NCBI RefSeq assembly: GCF_000196235.1
Contig: NC_008539.1
Location: forward strand, 1-64,000
Origin: Arthrobacter sp. FB24
Lineage (GTDB): Bacteria; Actinomycetota; Actinomycetes; Actinomycetales; Micrococcaceae
Length of the DNA stretch: 64,000 bases
Direction of reading: 5' to 3'
The notes beneath the pieces are model-generated. The model ran no database searches and was not told the origin of the DNA. It worked only from the letters and a program-made list of their open reading frames with translations. Of this stretch, positions 1 to 9,308 are shown piece after piece. Made by a program: the position numbers and the translations under genes. How positions within the stretch are numbered: position 1 is the stretch's first letter; the number at the start of each line of letters is the position of its first letter.

Positions 1-9
1 CTCCCGGGG

Positions 10-3000
10 TCAGCGTTCGTACTCGGTCTGGTGTTGTCGTTGTTGGTTCACTGTCCCGGGTTGGGCTTTCGTGCCGCCGGCCGGTGGGGCTGCGGTGCCT
101 GGTTGTGCGGGGAAATCAGCGTTCATGAGCCGTTGCATCTTTGCCATGCGGGAGTCGATGTCGGCGGGGGTTTCGGGCTGCGCTGGTTCTTCCGGTTTCG
201 CTGCCTCGGCCATGAGTTGGTTAATACGTGCCGAGTCCGTCAGGGCGGCTTTCAGGGCGTCGGCGTGTTTGAAAGGCTCCGCCAGGGCTTTGTCTGCCTG
301 TTCGACGTGGGTGAGTGCATCTTGCCGTCGTCCTTCGACGTCGGCTGCCAGCTTCGGGAGGGATGAGACTCTGTTTTCGAGCTGTCTGATGGTGCCTAGA
401 TCGGCGGACAGCAGGCTGCGGCGGGCTATTTGTGTGGTTGCCCTGGGCACTCCCTCGATGCGTATTTCGACGGTTGCCCGGTCAAGGTCCCTGGCCGGCA
501 TGAGGCGGGCACGGAGTTCATGGCCGCCAAGGGTGGCGATCGTTCCCAGCTCGTCGTAGCCGTAGAGGTTCATGAGCCGGTGGCCGTGTTTGCCGGCCCA
601 TGCCCGGACCGCTTCGGCGGCATCCCCGCGGTTGTCGAGGAACGTTCCTTCGATGGTGGCTTTGAAGGCATCCGCGGTGGTGTCGAGGGTCCGCGCTGCT
701 GCTGCCTGGATCAGGGGCAGGTCCTGGGCGGCGGCGTCGGCTGCCGATTGTTCACCGCGTTTGGTGTGTGCGACAGCAATCATATTGCGGTTGTAGGCCC
801 GGTCCAGGCGGCTCAGGCGGGCTAGTTCCTGGTCGGCGACGGCTTTTTCCATCACCAGCGGGTTGCCGCTGGTGATGGCTTTGGCCTGGGCGAAGTTCAG
901 GGTGTTGTCACCGATGTCCTCGATTTCGCGCACGTCCAGGCGTCCGCGCATGATCTGGTTGATGAACCGGGACTTTCTTTCAAGTCCCTGCCACATGAAG
1001 GAATCGAAGGATTCCTTGGTGACGACCTGGGAGATGCGGACCTCGGAGTTCTGGTTGCCTTGGCGCAGAATGCGGCCGTGGCGTTGTTCGACGTCGGAGG
1101 GCCGCCAGGGGGCGTCCATATCGACCAGGTGCACGGCGCGTTTTTGAATGTTGGTGCCAACACCCATTTTTGAGGTCGATCCCATCAGCACGGCGATCTG
1201 GCCGGAGCGGGCGGCGGCGAAGAGCCGGCCTTTCTCGGTGTCATTCTTGGCTTCGTGGATGAACCGGACCATGTGTTCGGGCACGCCGCGGCGCCGTAGC
1301 TGGTCTTTGAGTTCGCCGTAGACGTTCCACCGGTCAGAGGGTGTGCCGAAGTCGCAGAACACCAGTTGCAGGGCTCCGGGCACGGGGTCCGGTTCTCCGG
1401 TTTTCGGGTCGGTGTAAATGCGGTCCTTGTGTTCTTCGTACACGCTGGCCAGCAGGTCAGCGGTGGCGCTGATCTTGGTGGACCCCTGCTGGGACAATGC
1501 GGGGTCAACGAGTCGCATGTCCAGGGCGGCCTTCCGGCCGTCCGAGGAGACTTTGAGCATGTTGTCTTCCTCGGCGTCCACGAGCTTTTGCTGGATGCGG
1601 TCCACCCGCTGGCCGATGTCCTGGATGTACTCCCGCAGTTCCGGGCTGGGTTCCACGGTGAGCATGTTCGGCTGCCGCAGCCCGTCCCCGTCCCGTGCGG
1701 CGAGGGCCGGTACGGGGAGCTTCAGGTCCTCGGCGGTCTTCACGTCCGCGAAGGTGTGGAACATCTTCAACAGTTCGGGGACGTTCTGGAATTTCGCGAA
1801 CCGGCTCTTGAGTTTGAACCGGTCGCCGCCGGCGACGGAGAGTTCCATTTCCTCGACGACCTGCCCGAAGGTTGCTGCCCAGGTGTTGAAGTCCTGGATT
1901 CCGGCAGCCTGGAGCAGGTCCGGGCGCAGGTAGCGCTGCATGACGTACATTTCCGTGACGGAGTTGGCGATGGGTGTCGCTGTGGCTCCGGTGATCACCC
2001 GCCGGCCCTCGCGCTGGCGCAGGAACTCTGTCTTCATATGCAGGTCCGATGCACGGTTGGAACCTTGGATTCCGGCGCCGGGGATGTTGCTGGGCGTCTC
2101 CAGGTTCTTGTAGTCGTGCAGCTCGTCCACCACGAGGTAGTCAATGCCGGTTTCCTCGAAGCTGATTCCCGGATCGGCGGCGGTATCGAGCTTGGCTTTG
2201 AGGCTTTCCTCCCGTCCCAGGACCACCTTTTCGAGCCGTTTGACGATGCTCGCGCTGGGCTGTCCGTTGACCTGGCCGCTGTCCCTGACTGCTTCCAGCT
2301 CGGCCCGCGCCTGGGCGACTTCGGCCCTCATGTACGAGACTTCCGCTTCGGGGCTGAGGCTCACGCGCTGGAACGCGGTGCGGGTCATGACGACGGCGTC
2401 CCACTCGTTGGCGGCCGCGCGGGCCACGAACTGCCGGCGCTTATCCCCGGCAAGGTCATTCGAGGATGCTGCGAGGATCCGGGCCTGCGGGTAGATCTGG
2501 AGCCATTCGCGGGCGAACTGTTCGAGCATGTGGTTGGGGATCACGACGGCGGGCTTGTTGACCATACCCAGACGGCGCAGTTCCATCACGCCCATGACCA
2601 TCTCGGCGGTCTTTCCCGCCCCGACCTGGTGGAACAGGCCCACGGCAGGCTCCGAGAGCATCCGGGCCACGGCCGCGCGCTGGTGCGGGCGGGGGGAGAA
2701 GTCCTTGGCCATCCCGGGCAGCGTCAGCCGCTCCCCCTCGGTGGTGTAGTCGCGCAGCACGATGGAATTGAAGCGGCGGTTGTATTCGCCGATGAGACGG
2801 GTGGCCCGTTCGGGTTCTTCCCATACCCATTCACTGAAACGCTCCTGCAGCATCTGGGCTTTTTCCTGGGCCGCTGCGGTTTCTGTGGGGTTCAGGATGC
2901 GGCGCTTGTCCTCTCCTTCGTCCGTGACACGCACCGGGCGCTGTTCCAGGACCTGCTTGAGGACGTCGGAGGCGGGCATCCGCTGGGTGCCCCAGTTGCT

Positions 3001-5490
3001 GGTGGCGGCCAGGGTGTGGCGGTTGGCTTTGACGTCCCACATGGAGCCGGCTGCGTTGGAGACGGTGGCGTAGGGGTCGTTGAGGATTTCCCGGACAAAT
3101 TCCTGGTGGGTGTCTGCGTCGATCCAGACCGCACCGAGGCGGGCTTCCACCTCATCCATGCGCAGCGGTTCCGGCATGGCTTCGGTGAGGGCCTGGACGT
3201 TGACGGCGAACCGATCATCGGAGAGCGCGGCTGCCTGGGCAATTTCAAGCTTCTCCCGCACGTTCCCGGAAAGGTATTCGGCCCGGGTCTGGAAACTCTC
3301 CCCGGTGCCGGGGATCTGGTAGATGCTCTCCCCCATGGCGGCCCGGGCGTCATCAGCACTGATGCCCAGCAGGGATGCTGCGTAGTCCAGGTCAACCTCG
3401 CCCACGGTGTCGAGGGTGACGGTGAGGGCTTCTTCTGCCGTGTCCACGCCAAGGACCGGTCGGCGCGGCTGGACCTGACGGGTCGAAAGCAGGGCGGCCG
3501 GTGCAGCTGTCTGCGTCGCTTCATCGAAGTTTTCCAACGCCATTACCAGAGGACCGAACGGGTCGCGGGAGACGATGGAGACTGCCTTGGGCGTCATGCG
3601 GGCCTGGATGGGCTCCTGCGTCTCTTCATCCACGCGCCCTGTATTCCGGAGCGTGTAGCGGTTGATCGGCCCGTAGGTTTCCGCGTACCGGCCGTAGGCG
3701 CTCTTCAGTTCCTCACGGAGCCCATCAATGCCGGCGGTGTCCTCGCGGCTTTCGGCCTCTGCGGTGAGCAGCAGCCGGGCGCTGTCGCGCAGCCCCAGCA
3801 GGGCCCTAAGTTCAGCGGCCTGGGTCTTCGGTACTGCCAACTCGGTGTGTGAGCCTTTTTCGACAACGGTAAAGCCGCTGTCAGCGGCGCTGATGTGGCC
3901 GTCCCACTCATGGGCGGCCGCCGGAACATAGGCGGCCCGCTGGCGCTCCTGGTCAGCGGTCCGCTCGGTCATCATCATTCCGGCGGTCCGGGCCTCGCGT
4001 ACGACGTCGGCCAGGGCCGCGTTCAGCCGTTCCGGGACGGCGGAGAGCTCATCGGTGGTGAGCTGCAGGGTTTCGGCCCCGTACATGCCGTGGCTGACGT
4101 GCAGTTCGCCAAGGAGCCGTGCGGGGTATTCGTCGAAGTAGGAGTTCAGGCGGGTGATGGTTCCGTCGATCTGGCGGGCCGTGACGGTTTCCCAGAGGGT
4201 GGATGCCGGTTCCTGCCCGGGTTCCCGGCGGCGGAAGATCAGCAGGTCCGTCATGGCATCGGTGCCTGCAGCCTTGCGGTGTGAGCCGGTGGGTAGCCGG
4301 ACGGCGCCCACGAGGTCGGCCAGCTGGTTCATTTCCCGGCGGGCTGAGGGATTTGTGCCGTCCAGGGTGAAGCTGGACGTCAGCACGGCGACCATCCCGC
4401 CCGGGCGGGTCAGTTCCAGGGATTTGAGTATGAAGTGGTTATGGATTGAATGGCCGCCGGCGTTGTGGCGGGGATCGTGCAGGGTGACGTTCGCGAAGGG
4501 TACGTTGCCGATAGCCAGGTCGAAGTGCCCGGTCGGCAGCTTGGTATCGGCAAAGGACTCGGCCCGGACGGTGGCCTCGGGGTAAAGGGCCTGGGAGATG
4601 GCCGCGGTGGTTGGATCCAGTTCCACACCGGTCATCTCGGCGGCATCCGGGGCGAAGCCCATGAAGGTGCCAACACCGGATCCCGGTTCCAGAACAGCGC
4701 CCCCGGTGAAGCCGAGCTCCTGGACGGTGGACCACATGGCCTGCACGTAGGCGGCGTCCGTGTAGTGGGCGTTGATCGTGGTCCTGCGGGCCGCGTCGTA
4801 CTCGACCTCCCTCAGGAGGCTGCGAAGATGCTCACGGTCCCCGGCATATTCCTCGCGGGACTCATCGAAGATTTGGAAGACGCCTTGCGCTCCCCAACTC
4901 CCCCACCGCCCCAGTGACGCTTTCTCAGCCTCCGTGGCCTGGCGGTCCTCGCTCTGCAGCGTCCGCAGTACTTCAAGGGCTGCCAGGTTCGCCCGGATGC
5001 GGCTGCGGGCACCCGATGGTGCCAGGTCGTCCTGGGATGAGGGGCGGAACCTGTCGGGATCGGTGGCTAGAGTTGCTCCCTGAGCCTCTGCACCTCGGCC
5101 ATAAACTCCAGGTGTTCCTGGATACTCGGGTTCACGTACTCGTCCTCCTCGTCCTCCGTCTCCGGTGGCGAGAGCAGGTCGTAACGGACGATCTCCTCGG
5201 CCTGGTTCCGCGCCGCGTTCAACCGGCCGACCTTCTCCAGATACCCCTCGCCCTGAGGATCCGGTCCCGCGATCTTCAGCAGCAACCCGTCCACCTGTTC
5301 CTGGGCTTCCTCCCCCAGCTTGGTGAAGAAGTCCTCCGGGTCCTGGATCTGGCTGTAGCGCGTCGGACTTGCTGCCTTCCAGGCTTCCTGAGCCTGCCTG
5401 CCGTACTTGTTCATCACGATCCTCCTCTGGTGCCGCCCACAGAGCCTCAAAGCTCAGCTGACCATCTACTTGCTTCTTACGCCCTGCCAT
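10..5490 (-). CDS. Giant methyltransferase/SNF2-type helicase (antirestriction candidate)
   Basis: Predicted 1826 aa. An N6-DNA methylase-like domain is visible around residues 265-330, with motif I LEPGSGVGTF and the NPPF-like motif GNVPFA. A superfamily 2 helicase follows: Walker A-like QVGAGKTAE near 955, VVDELH near 1121, TGATATPIANS after it, and the motif VI stretch QRHGRILRQGN near 1468. The C-terminus is Ala/coiled-coil rich. Large methylase-helicase fusions of this kind are common on mobile elements; phage P1 DarB is a known antirestriction example, so that role is inference. The ATG at 5490 has an AGAGGGG ribosome site and sits 14 bp from an operator dyad. Residues 26-141 are Gly/Arg-rich and overlap a separate protein-like frame (5067-5414). 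No ATG, GTG or TTG occurs in frame between that overlap and the conserved part, so the long form must start at 5490 unless a rare start is used. Confidence 0.8.
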   Translation of the reverse strand: MAGRKKQVDGQLSFEALWAAPEEDRDEQVRQAGSGSLEGSKSDALQPDPGPGGLLHQAGGGSPGTGGRVAAEDRGTGSSGRGVSGEGRPVERGAEPGRGDRPLRPALATGDGGRGGRVREPEYPGTPGVYGRGAEAQGATLATDPDRFRPSSQDDLAPSGARSRIRANLAALEVLRTLQSEDRQATEAEKASLGRWGSWGAQGVFQIFDESREEYAGDREHLRSLLREVEYDAARRTTINAHYTDAAYVQAMWSTVQELGFTGGAVLEPGSGVGTFMGFAPDAAEMTGVELDPTTAAISQALYPEATVRAESFADTKLPTGHFDLAIGNVPFANVTLHDPRHNAGGHSIHNHFILKSLELTRPGGMVAVLTSSFTLDGTNPSARREMNQLADLVGAVRLPTGSHRKAAGTDAMTDLLIFRRREPGQEPASTLWETVTARQIDGTITRLNSYFDEYPARLLGELHVSHGMYGAETLQLTTDELSAVPERLNAALADVVREARTAGMMMTERTADQERQRAAYVPAAAHEWDGHISAADSGFTVVEKGSHTELAVPKTQAAELRALLGLRDSARLLLTAEAESREDTAGIDGLREELKSAYGRYAETYGPINRYTLRNTGRVDEETQEPIQARMTPKAVSIVSRDPFGPLVMALENFDEATQTAAPAALLSTRQVQPRRPVLGVDTAEEALTVTLDTVGEVDLDYAASLLGISADDARAAMGESIYQIPGTGESFQTRAEYLSGNVREKLEIAQAAALSDDRFAVNVQALTEAMPEPLRMDEVEARLGAVWIDADTHQEFVREILNDPYATVSNAAGSMWDVKANRHTLAATSNWGTQRMPASDVLKQVLEQRPVRVTDEGEDKRRILNPTETAAAQEKAQMLQERFSEWVWEEPERATRLIGEYNRRFNSIVLRDYTTEGERLTLPGMAKDFSPRPHQRAAVARMLSEPAVGLFHQVGAGKTAEMVMGVMELRRLGMVNKPAVVIPNHMLEQFAREWLQIYPQARILAASSNDLAGDKRRQFVARAAANEWDAVVMTRTAFQRVSLSPEAEVSYMRAEVAQARAELEAVRDSGQVNGQPSASIVKRLEKVVLGREESLKAKLDTAADPGISFEETGIDYLVVDELHDYKNLETPSNIPGAGIQGSNRASDLHMKTEFLRQREGRRVITGATATPIANSVTEMYVMQRYLRPDLLQAAGIQDFNTWAATFGQVVEEMELSVAGGDRFKLKSRFAKFQNVPELLKMFHTFADVKTAEDLKLPVPALAARDGDGLRQPNMLTVEPSPELREYIQDIGQRVDRIQQKLVDAEEDNMLKVSSDGRKAALDMRLVDPALSQQGSTKISATADLLASVYEEHKDRIYTDPKTGEPDPVPGALQLVFCDFGTPSDRWNVYGELKDQLRRRGVPEHMVRFIHEAKNDTEKGRLFAAARSGQIAVLMGSTSKMGVGTNIQKRAVHLVDMDAPWRPSDVEQRHGRILRQGNQNSEVRISQVVTKESFDSFMWQGLERKSRFINQIMRGRLDVREIEDIGDNTLNFAQAKAITSGNPLVMEKAVADQELARLSRLDRAYNRNMIAVAHTKRGEQSAADAAAQDLPLIQAAAARTLDTTADAFKATIEGTFLDNRGDAAEAVRAWAGKHGHRLMNLYGYDELGTIATLGGHELRARLMPARDLDRATVEIRIEGVPRATTQIARRSLLSADLGTIRQLENRVSSLPKLAADVEGRRQDALTHVEQADKALAEPFKHADALKAALTDSARINQLMAEAAKPEEPAQPETPADIDSRMAKMQRLMNADFPAQPGTAAPPAGGTKAQPGTVNQQRQHQTEYER
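5067..5414 (-). CDS. Nested 115-aa acidic protein inside the helicase gene
   Basis: This frame lies wholly inside the 5' part of the helicase gene in a different phase. ATG 5414 is preceded by a strong AGAGGAGG site with 6 nt spacing. The protein (MNKYGRQAQEAWKAASPTRY...) has balanced composition, predicted helices, a Glu/Asp-rich stretch (PPETEDEEDEY) and a clear TAG stop at 5067. The overlapping helicase frame there is low-complexity Gly/Arg/Pro, as expected of a shadow. I recall similar small proteins next to such helicases on actinobacterial plasmids, but the function is unknown. It is probably translationally coupled to the start at 5490. Confidence 0.7.
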   Translation of the reverse strand: MNKYGRQAQEAWKAASPTRYSQIQDPEDFFTKLGEEAQEQVDGLLLKIAGPDPQGEGYLEKVGRLNAARNQAEEIVRYDLLSPPETEDEEDEYVNPSIQEHLEFMAEVQRLREQL

Positions 5491-5503
5491 GACCGAACCC
5501 CTC

Positions 5504-5522
5504 TACTGAAAATATTTCAGTA
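5504..5522. promoter_or_regulatory. Operator dyad upstream of the helicase gene
   Basis: TACTGAAAATATTTCAGTA: two perfect 8-bp arms (TACTGAAA/TTTCAGTA) around a 3-bp centre, 14 bp before the helicase ATG. The same arms recur before immA and after xre, so this is a likely binding site for the plasmid's XRE-type regulator. Confidence 0.6.
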
Positions 5523-5594
5523 TTCACGGTAGTCGGGTTGAAGGTGCATTGCCTTCCACGATGCGCGGATCGGCAGCGCGGCGACCTTGGGTTG

Positions 5595-5618
5595 ATAATT
5601 CTGTCTAGACGGAATTAT
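5595..5618. repeat. Palindrome at the end of the partition operon
   Basis: Inverted repeat with outer arms ATAATTC/GAATTAT around GTCTAGAC, overlapping the stop codon of the RHH gene. The motif resembles the CAGAATTATT end of the repeats upstream of parA, so it could be a further partition-protein site or a terminator-like hairpin. Confidence 0.4.
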
Positions 5619-5935
5619 TTTTTTAGACGATCTCGTATCGCTTCATCAAGGAAGTCTGTAATCGTGATTCCGTATTCCTCGATGTAAGCATCCATTTCGT
5701 CGCGGAGGCCGATCTCGATCTTGGATGAAAACGGCTCCATCCTTCTCTTGCCTCTCGGCCGGCCCGGGCCCGGCCCTCTCGTACCAACAGGCTCGAGATT
5801 TGCCTGGGCCGACCGCGCCTCGACAACGGGCTGCACATCAGGCCTCAACGATGGTGCTTCCGCTCTAGACGTTAGGACATCAACAACATCGCCCGCTGGC
5901 GCCTTTCGAATGGATGACTTTCTATCGACGGCCAT
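5615..5935 (-). CDS. Ribbon-helix-helix partition partner of ParA
   Basis: 106 aa. The first 60 residues look disordered and basic, with a GRPRGKRR patch. The C-terminal half (SKIEIGLRDEMDAYIEEYG...) fits a ribbon-helix-helix DNA-binding fold as found in small ParB-like partners of ParA. Its ATG follows the parA stop directly (TAGATG), so the two are co-translated. Expected role: binding the centromere repeats near 6733-6979 and stimulating ParA. This is inferred from context and fold; the sequence is too short for family assignment. Confidence 0.65.
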   Translation of the reverse strand: MAVDRKSSIRKAPAGDVVDVLTSRAEAPSLRPDVQPVVEARSAQANLEPVGTRGPGPGRPRGKRRMEPFSSKIEIGLRDEMDAYIEEYGITITDFLDEAIRDRLKK

Positions 5936-6706
5936 CTACTTCTCCCCATCCAAGTACCGTGCGTGGGCGACAAACTTCTCTGTCATGATGGCCGCTCCCC
6001 TGCTGTTGATTTTTGTCAGCGGCGCCCTACTGCTGATGGAATCCTGCATCGCCGTCCTAAGGGGCAGGTGCGGATCCATCACGTCGCTGCCATACTCCGC
6101 TTCCAGTTCGCCGATCTGGAACGCGTGCTCGCCGGTCAGTGGTGAGCTGGTTTTGTTGATGATGATGCCGATGAATTCCAGGGCAGGGTTCAGGTGAGGC
6201 AGCGACTGCACCTTCTTGACCGTTTCCAGGAATTCAGTCACTCCCTTGACGGAGAATGCGGCCGGCTCGGTCACAACCACGACTCGGTCAGCCCAGATCA
6301 GTCCATTCAGGGTTAGCCTCCCGAGAGCTGGCGGCAAATCAATGAGGACGTGGTCGTACTCTTCTAGTTCCTCTGCACCCCAAGCGGCAGCCTTGAGCCG
6401 CATCTCAGGAGTCATTATGCTTTCGGACTCCAGCCGCGCCAGCGACTCGGAACTCGGGATCAGGTCAATGCCAGCCCACGAGGTCGTGGTGATAGCTTGC
6501 CCGAGAGTACCGGCCTCCCCGCCGTAGAGGACGTCAAAAATGTCAAACTCTCCAGCCCCCTCAAGCGCGTCTGTGACGTTGGCCTGGGGATCCAGATCGA
6601 TGACTAGAACTTTCTTGCCGATCAGCCGGAGCCCGGTGGCAAGTCCGAGGGTCACTGACGTCTTGCCCACCCCGCCCTTTCGGTTGCCTATGGCAGTCAC
6701 TTTCAT
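5936..6706 (-). CDS. parA: ParA-type plasmid partition ATPase
   Basis: 256 aa, the usual length for small ParA/Soj proteins without an N-terminal HTH. Deviant Walker A is NRKGGVGKTS at residues 8-17, with VLVIDLDPQANVT as the switch region and LIDLPPALG as Walker B-like. It drives segregation of plasmid copies with the downstream RHH protein. The ATG at 6706 has GGAG upstream (AAGGAGCAAC). The promoter region holds a 14-bp perfect inverted repeat and direct repeats, typical of a centromere/operator under autoregulation. Confidence 0.92.
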   Translation of the reverse strand: MKVTAIGNRKGGVGKTSVTLGLATGLRLIGKKVLVIDLDPQANVTDALEGAGEFDIFDVLYGGEAGTLGQAITTTSWAGIDLIPSSESLARLESESIMTPEMRLKAAAWGAEELEEYDHVLIDLPPALGRLTLNGLIWADRVVVVTEPAAFSVKGVTEFLETVKKVQSLPHLNPALEFIGIIINKTSSPLTGEHAFQIGELEAEYGSDVMDPHLPLRTAMQDSISSRAPLTKINSRGAAIMTEKFVAHARYLDGEK

Positions 6707-7114
6707 GTTGCTCCTTCGTTTGAATACAGACTGACAGATTGATAGATGTACGTCAATCTATCAATCTGTCATGACAGAATTATTTATGTAGTAAAAAAAT
6801 TTCCATACTACGCGCGCTATGCCTCGTGCAGGTCTGCAGTCCACGGTCATCCTCTGGCATCGACCGACGCGCCCTCCTGAAATCTAAAGGCTCTGATGCA
6901 ACGTGGCTCCTTCAAAGCCGGCAAGGCCCGATTGATAGACGTGCATCAATCCGTCAATCTGTCATGACAGAATTATTTAAATACATGGTTTACGCCGCCA
7001 TAGCTTGATCCTCTCAACGTTCTGGGTCAGGCTCCGCCGCACAAAGAACATCGTTGCCGCCGAGCCAATTTATACCGGCAGTATTTGTTAAAGGTTCCAT
7101 GATCGTGCAGAGCT
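6707..7114. repeat. Intergenic region with centromere/origin-like repeats
   Basis: About 400 bp, AT-richer than its surroundings, without a convincing gene. It holds a perfect 14-bp inverted repeat (6733-6746 GACAGATTGATAGA with 6757-6770) and a 25-bp direct repeat at 6762-6786 and 6955-6979 (starts CAATCTGTCATGACAG). A second, imperfect GATTGATAGA dyad begins at 6930. Between parA and the replication initiator this is the expected position of parS, and perhaps of the origin. Confidence 0.65.
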
Positions 7115-8971
7115 TCAGGCCACTCGCCACAACGTCCCACCCCAATCCAGTTCACTTTCGGAGGGAGGGATCCAGTAGAGGTCCGATTCGCCGTCTTCCA
7201 CTTCGTGTTCTGCAAGTTCAGGTACCAAGTTCCTGTCCAGCCATGCGTGCCAGGCCGCGCGCTGCAGTCGATGCCGGCGGATCTGCTCTGCTGCATCGTC
7301 AAGCGCCCCGAGCCGGCGGGCCAGCGCGGTAAGGCTTGTTGCGGCCGTAATTGCCCATTGTCCGTGCCGACGTTCGATCATGTTGTAGCTGCACATGACA
7401 CCCAAGGCCGATTCAACGGCTGTACGACTGAGACCTGTAGACCGGACGATTCCTGCCGTGGTCGGGGAGAGGCGTCCGCGTTCGATAGATTCGTAGACCA
7501 AGGCAGCGGCGTCACCCAGGGCCCGGAACACAGGGCGGATGCCATGGATTTTTCCGCTGCGCCAGGAGAGTTCCCGGGCAAGTTGTTCAAAGTGCCGAGG
7601 GAGCTGGATCACGTATGCATCAGCGTTGCGGCCGCGGGCATCGGAGACTTTAGTCAGGATGCCATCTGAGGCTTGTTCGAGCGTCCGAAGGAGCCTGGCG
7701 ACGGTGCCATGGTGTTTGCCCATGGCGGTAGCAAAAGTACGGCAGCCTACATCCAACAGATCGGTCTCCATGGTTCGCATGTAGCCAAGTACGGCCCGGA
7801 GCAGCAGGCGCAGGCTAAGGCCCTCGCGGCCGTGTTCTTTCAGCCGGTGGTCTAAGACTGCGTAGAGGACATTTTCGAGATCGTTCACGAGCTGGTGTGT
7901 GCCAGCCTTGCTGCTAGGTCTGCTGGCCCCCCCTGTGGGTTTTGGAGGGCTTGTGTCGTTAATACGGGTAGTCCTTTTCCCTGTTGGCGGGGTTCCCCGT
8001 TTTTGGATCCACCGGCAGGCCTCGGCCCACTCTTTGTCGATCAGGCGTTCCTGCCGGTCGGTGTTGGCATAGAGGGCCGCGAGGCCGGGGAACTGGCCGC
8101 CCAGCTCGAGGCGAACCTGATCCAGGGTCCAGCCACAGGCGGCGAAGTGGTTCAGCACCGCCATGCGGGCCTCCGACGGGCTGGCGTACTTGGCCGTGTC
8201 GTACAGGCCTGTACGGGCCAGCACCCGCAAGGGGGACTGGCTCCCACCGAAGGGAACGGGGGAAATACCGTGCGCCGTCGCGGTGGCGACCATCTTGGCG
8301 GCGCGGCCTTTGAGCTCGCGGGCGCGTCTGACCTCCGGCGCCAGAGCCAGCCGGAGCGCAGCGACAGCGCCGGCGGGATTACGGCGGCGCAGGATGTCAT
8401 AGGCAGTAGCCAGGGGAGTGGTCAGGATCTGGTGACCGCCGGACTTATGCGCCGAACCCGGAACCCGGATACAGCCGTCGGTGACGTTCTGATGCGGACT
8501 GGGATCGAGACTCGGAGCCAGGAGCGTCATGGCTTCGACGAGTTCCCGGGCCTCCAGGCCGCTCACTCTTTCTGCGAGCGGGATGTAGAGGTGGCGCCCG
8601 CCGCTGGGAGAAACGTCAGCGACGTAGCGGACACCGCAACTTTCCAAGAGGTTCCCGAGCCGTTGGGCGTCGTCATCGACGACGCCCTGCAGCGCTTTGG
8701 AGGTATCCAGGTCAAGGCAGAGCGAAGCCACAGAGCCATCCGCACCATGGATAAGGACGGCCGCCGGCCGCGTCGGCACCGAAGCAGTGATCCGTGGCGG
8801 GTTCTGCGGCCGCGGGTACTGGAACCGTCCGCCAATCCAACGTCCGAGGCGGTAAACCGGGACGCCGGCGATCAATGGGGCGAGAGCCCACGCCATATCG
8901 GGCGTGACTTGACCCGCCGAGCGCGGTGCGTCCGTTGTTGACGACACGGCAGGTACAGGTACCATAGACAA
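7115..8971 (-). CDS. Replication initiator with primase-polymerase domain
   Basis: 618 aa. The N-terminal third resembles archaeo-eukaryotic primase/prim-pol domains: SLCLDLDTS supplies the DxD motif, SGGRHLYIPL the histidine motif, and DGCIRVPGSAHKSGGHQILT a third conserved block. The rest contains helical, HTH-like segments (TAGIVRSTGLSRTAVESALG) suited to origin binding. Primase-like Rep proteins of this size are common on large actinobacterial plasmids. Its place beside parA and the repeats supports a role as plasmid replication protein. The TTG at 8971 is chosen because GAAGGGA lies 7 nt upstream; ATG 8965 is the alternative. Confidence 0.75.
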   Translation of the reverse strand: MSMVPVPAVSSTTDAPRSAGQVTPDMAWALAPLIAGVPVYRLGRWIGGRFQYPRPQNPPRITASVPTRPAAVLIHGADGSVASLCLDLDTSKALQGVVDDDAQRLGNLLESCGVRYVADVSPSGGRHLYIPLAERVSGLEARELVEAMTLLAPSLDPSPHQNVTDGCIRVPGSAHKSGGHQILTTPLATAYDILRRRNPAGAVAALRLALAPEVRRARELKGRAAKMVATATAHGISPVPFGGSQSPLRVLARTGLYDTAKYASPSEARMAVLNHFAACGWTLDQVRLELGGQFPGLAALYANTDRQERLIDKEWAEACRWIQKRGTPPTGKRTTRINDTSPPKPTGGASRPSSKAGTHQLVNDLENVLYAVLDHRLKEHGREGLSLRLLLRAVLGYMRTMETDLLDVGCRTFATAMGKHHGTVARLLRTLEQASDGILTKVSDARGRNADAYVIQLPRHFEQLARELSWRSGKIHGIRPVFRALGDAAALVYESIERGRLSPTTAGIVRSTGLSRTAVESALGVMCSYNMIERRHGQWAITAATSLTALARRLGALDDAAEQIRRHRLQRAAWHAWLDRNLVPELAEHEVEDGESDLYWIPPSESELDWGGTLWRVA

Positions 8972-9075
8972 CAGCTAGTCCCTTCGGGGTACAGCAAATG
9001 GAGCGCCCCTCACGGGGAGCTTGGTAAGTTCAGATCGTCGTCCGGCAAGATTTCGGATCTGAACGGCATACTTTT

Positions 9076-9099
9076 GAAGGCCCGCGAAAGCGGGCCTTC
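9076..9099. terminator. Strong hairpin after the RHH gene
   Basis: Perfect 10-bp stem GAAGGCCCGC / GCGGGCCTTC with a GAAA loop, just 3' of the 9105-9308 gene. It lacks a clear U-tract on either strand, so it may be a terminator of the weak or bidirectional kind. Confidence 0.45.
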
Positions 9100-9104
9100 A
9101 GTCT

Positions 9105-9308
9105 TTAACTGGCCTTAGCGATAGGCAAAGCCTCCTGGCCAGTGAGGTGGTCTAGATCGACGGTTTTAAGGTGTGCATGCACGAGCCTAGCGATGAGGTC
9201 ACTGCGGCTTTCATTAGTGGCGTTTACGACGGCCGCAAGTTTCTCGGCGTCCGAGATGGGCAAACGCGCCGTGATTACGTGACGCTCACCCTTGCTTAGC
9301 TGTGGCAC
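9105..9308 (-). CDS. Small ribbon-helix-helix DNA-binding protein
   Basis: 67 aa. The pattern ERHVITARLPISDAEKLAAV followed by NESRSDLIARLVHAHLK matches the beta strand, helix and helix of CopG/Arc-type regulators. The GTG start at 9308 has a consensus AGGAGGGAAA site. It lies upstream of rep and opposite the immA operon, so it may control rep (copy number) or act as an antitoxin; no toxin partner is seen. Assignment rests on fold pattern only. Confidence 0.65.
   Translation of the reverse strand: MPQLSKGERHVITARLPISDAEKLAAVVNATNESRSDLIARLVHAHLKTVDLDHLTGQEALPIAKAS

Noticed and set aside
1366..3852. 828-codon plus-strand frame opposite the helicase gene
   Set aside because: Gly/Val/His/Arg-rich antisense composition without any motif; the minus-strand helicase motifs explain this region.
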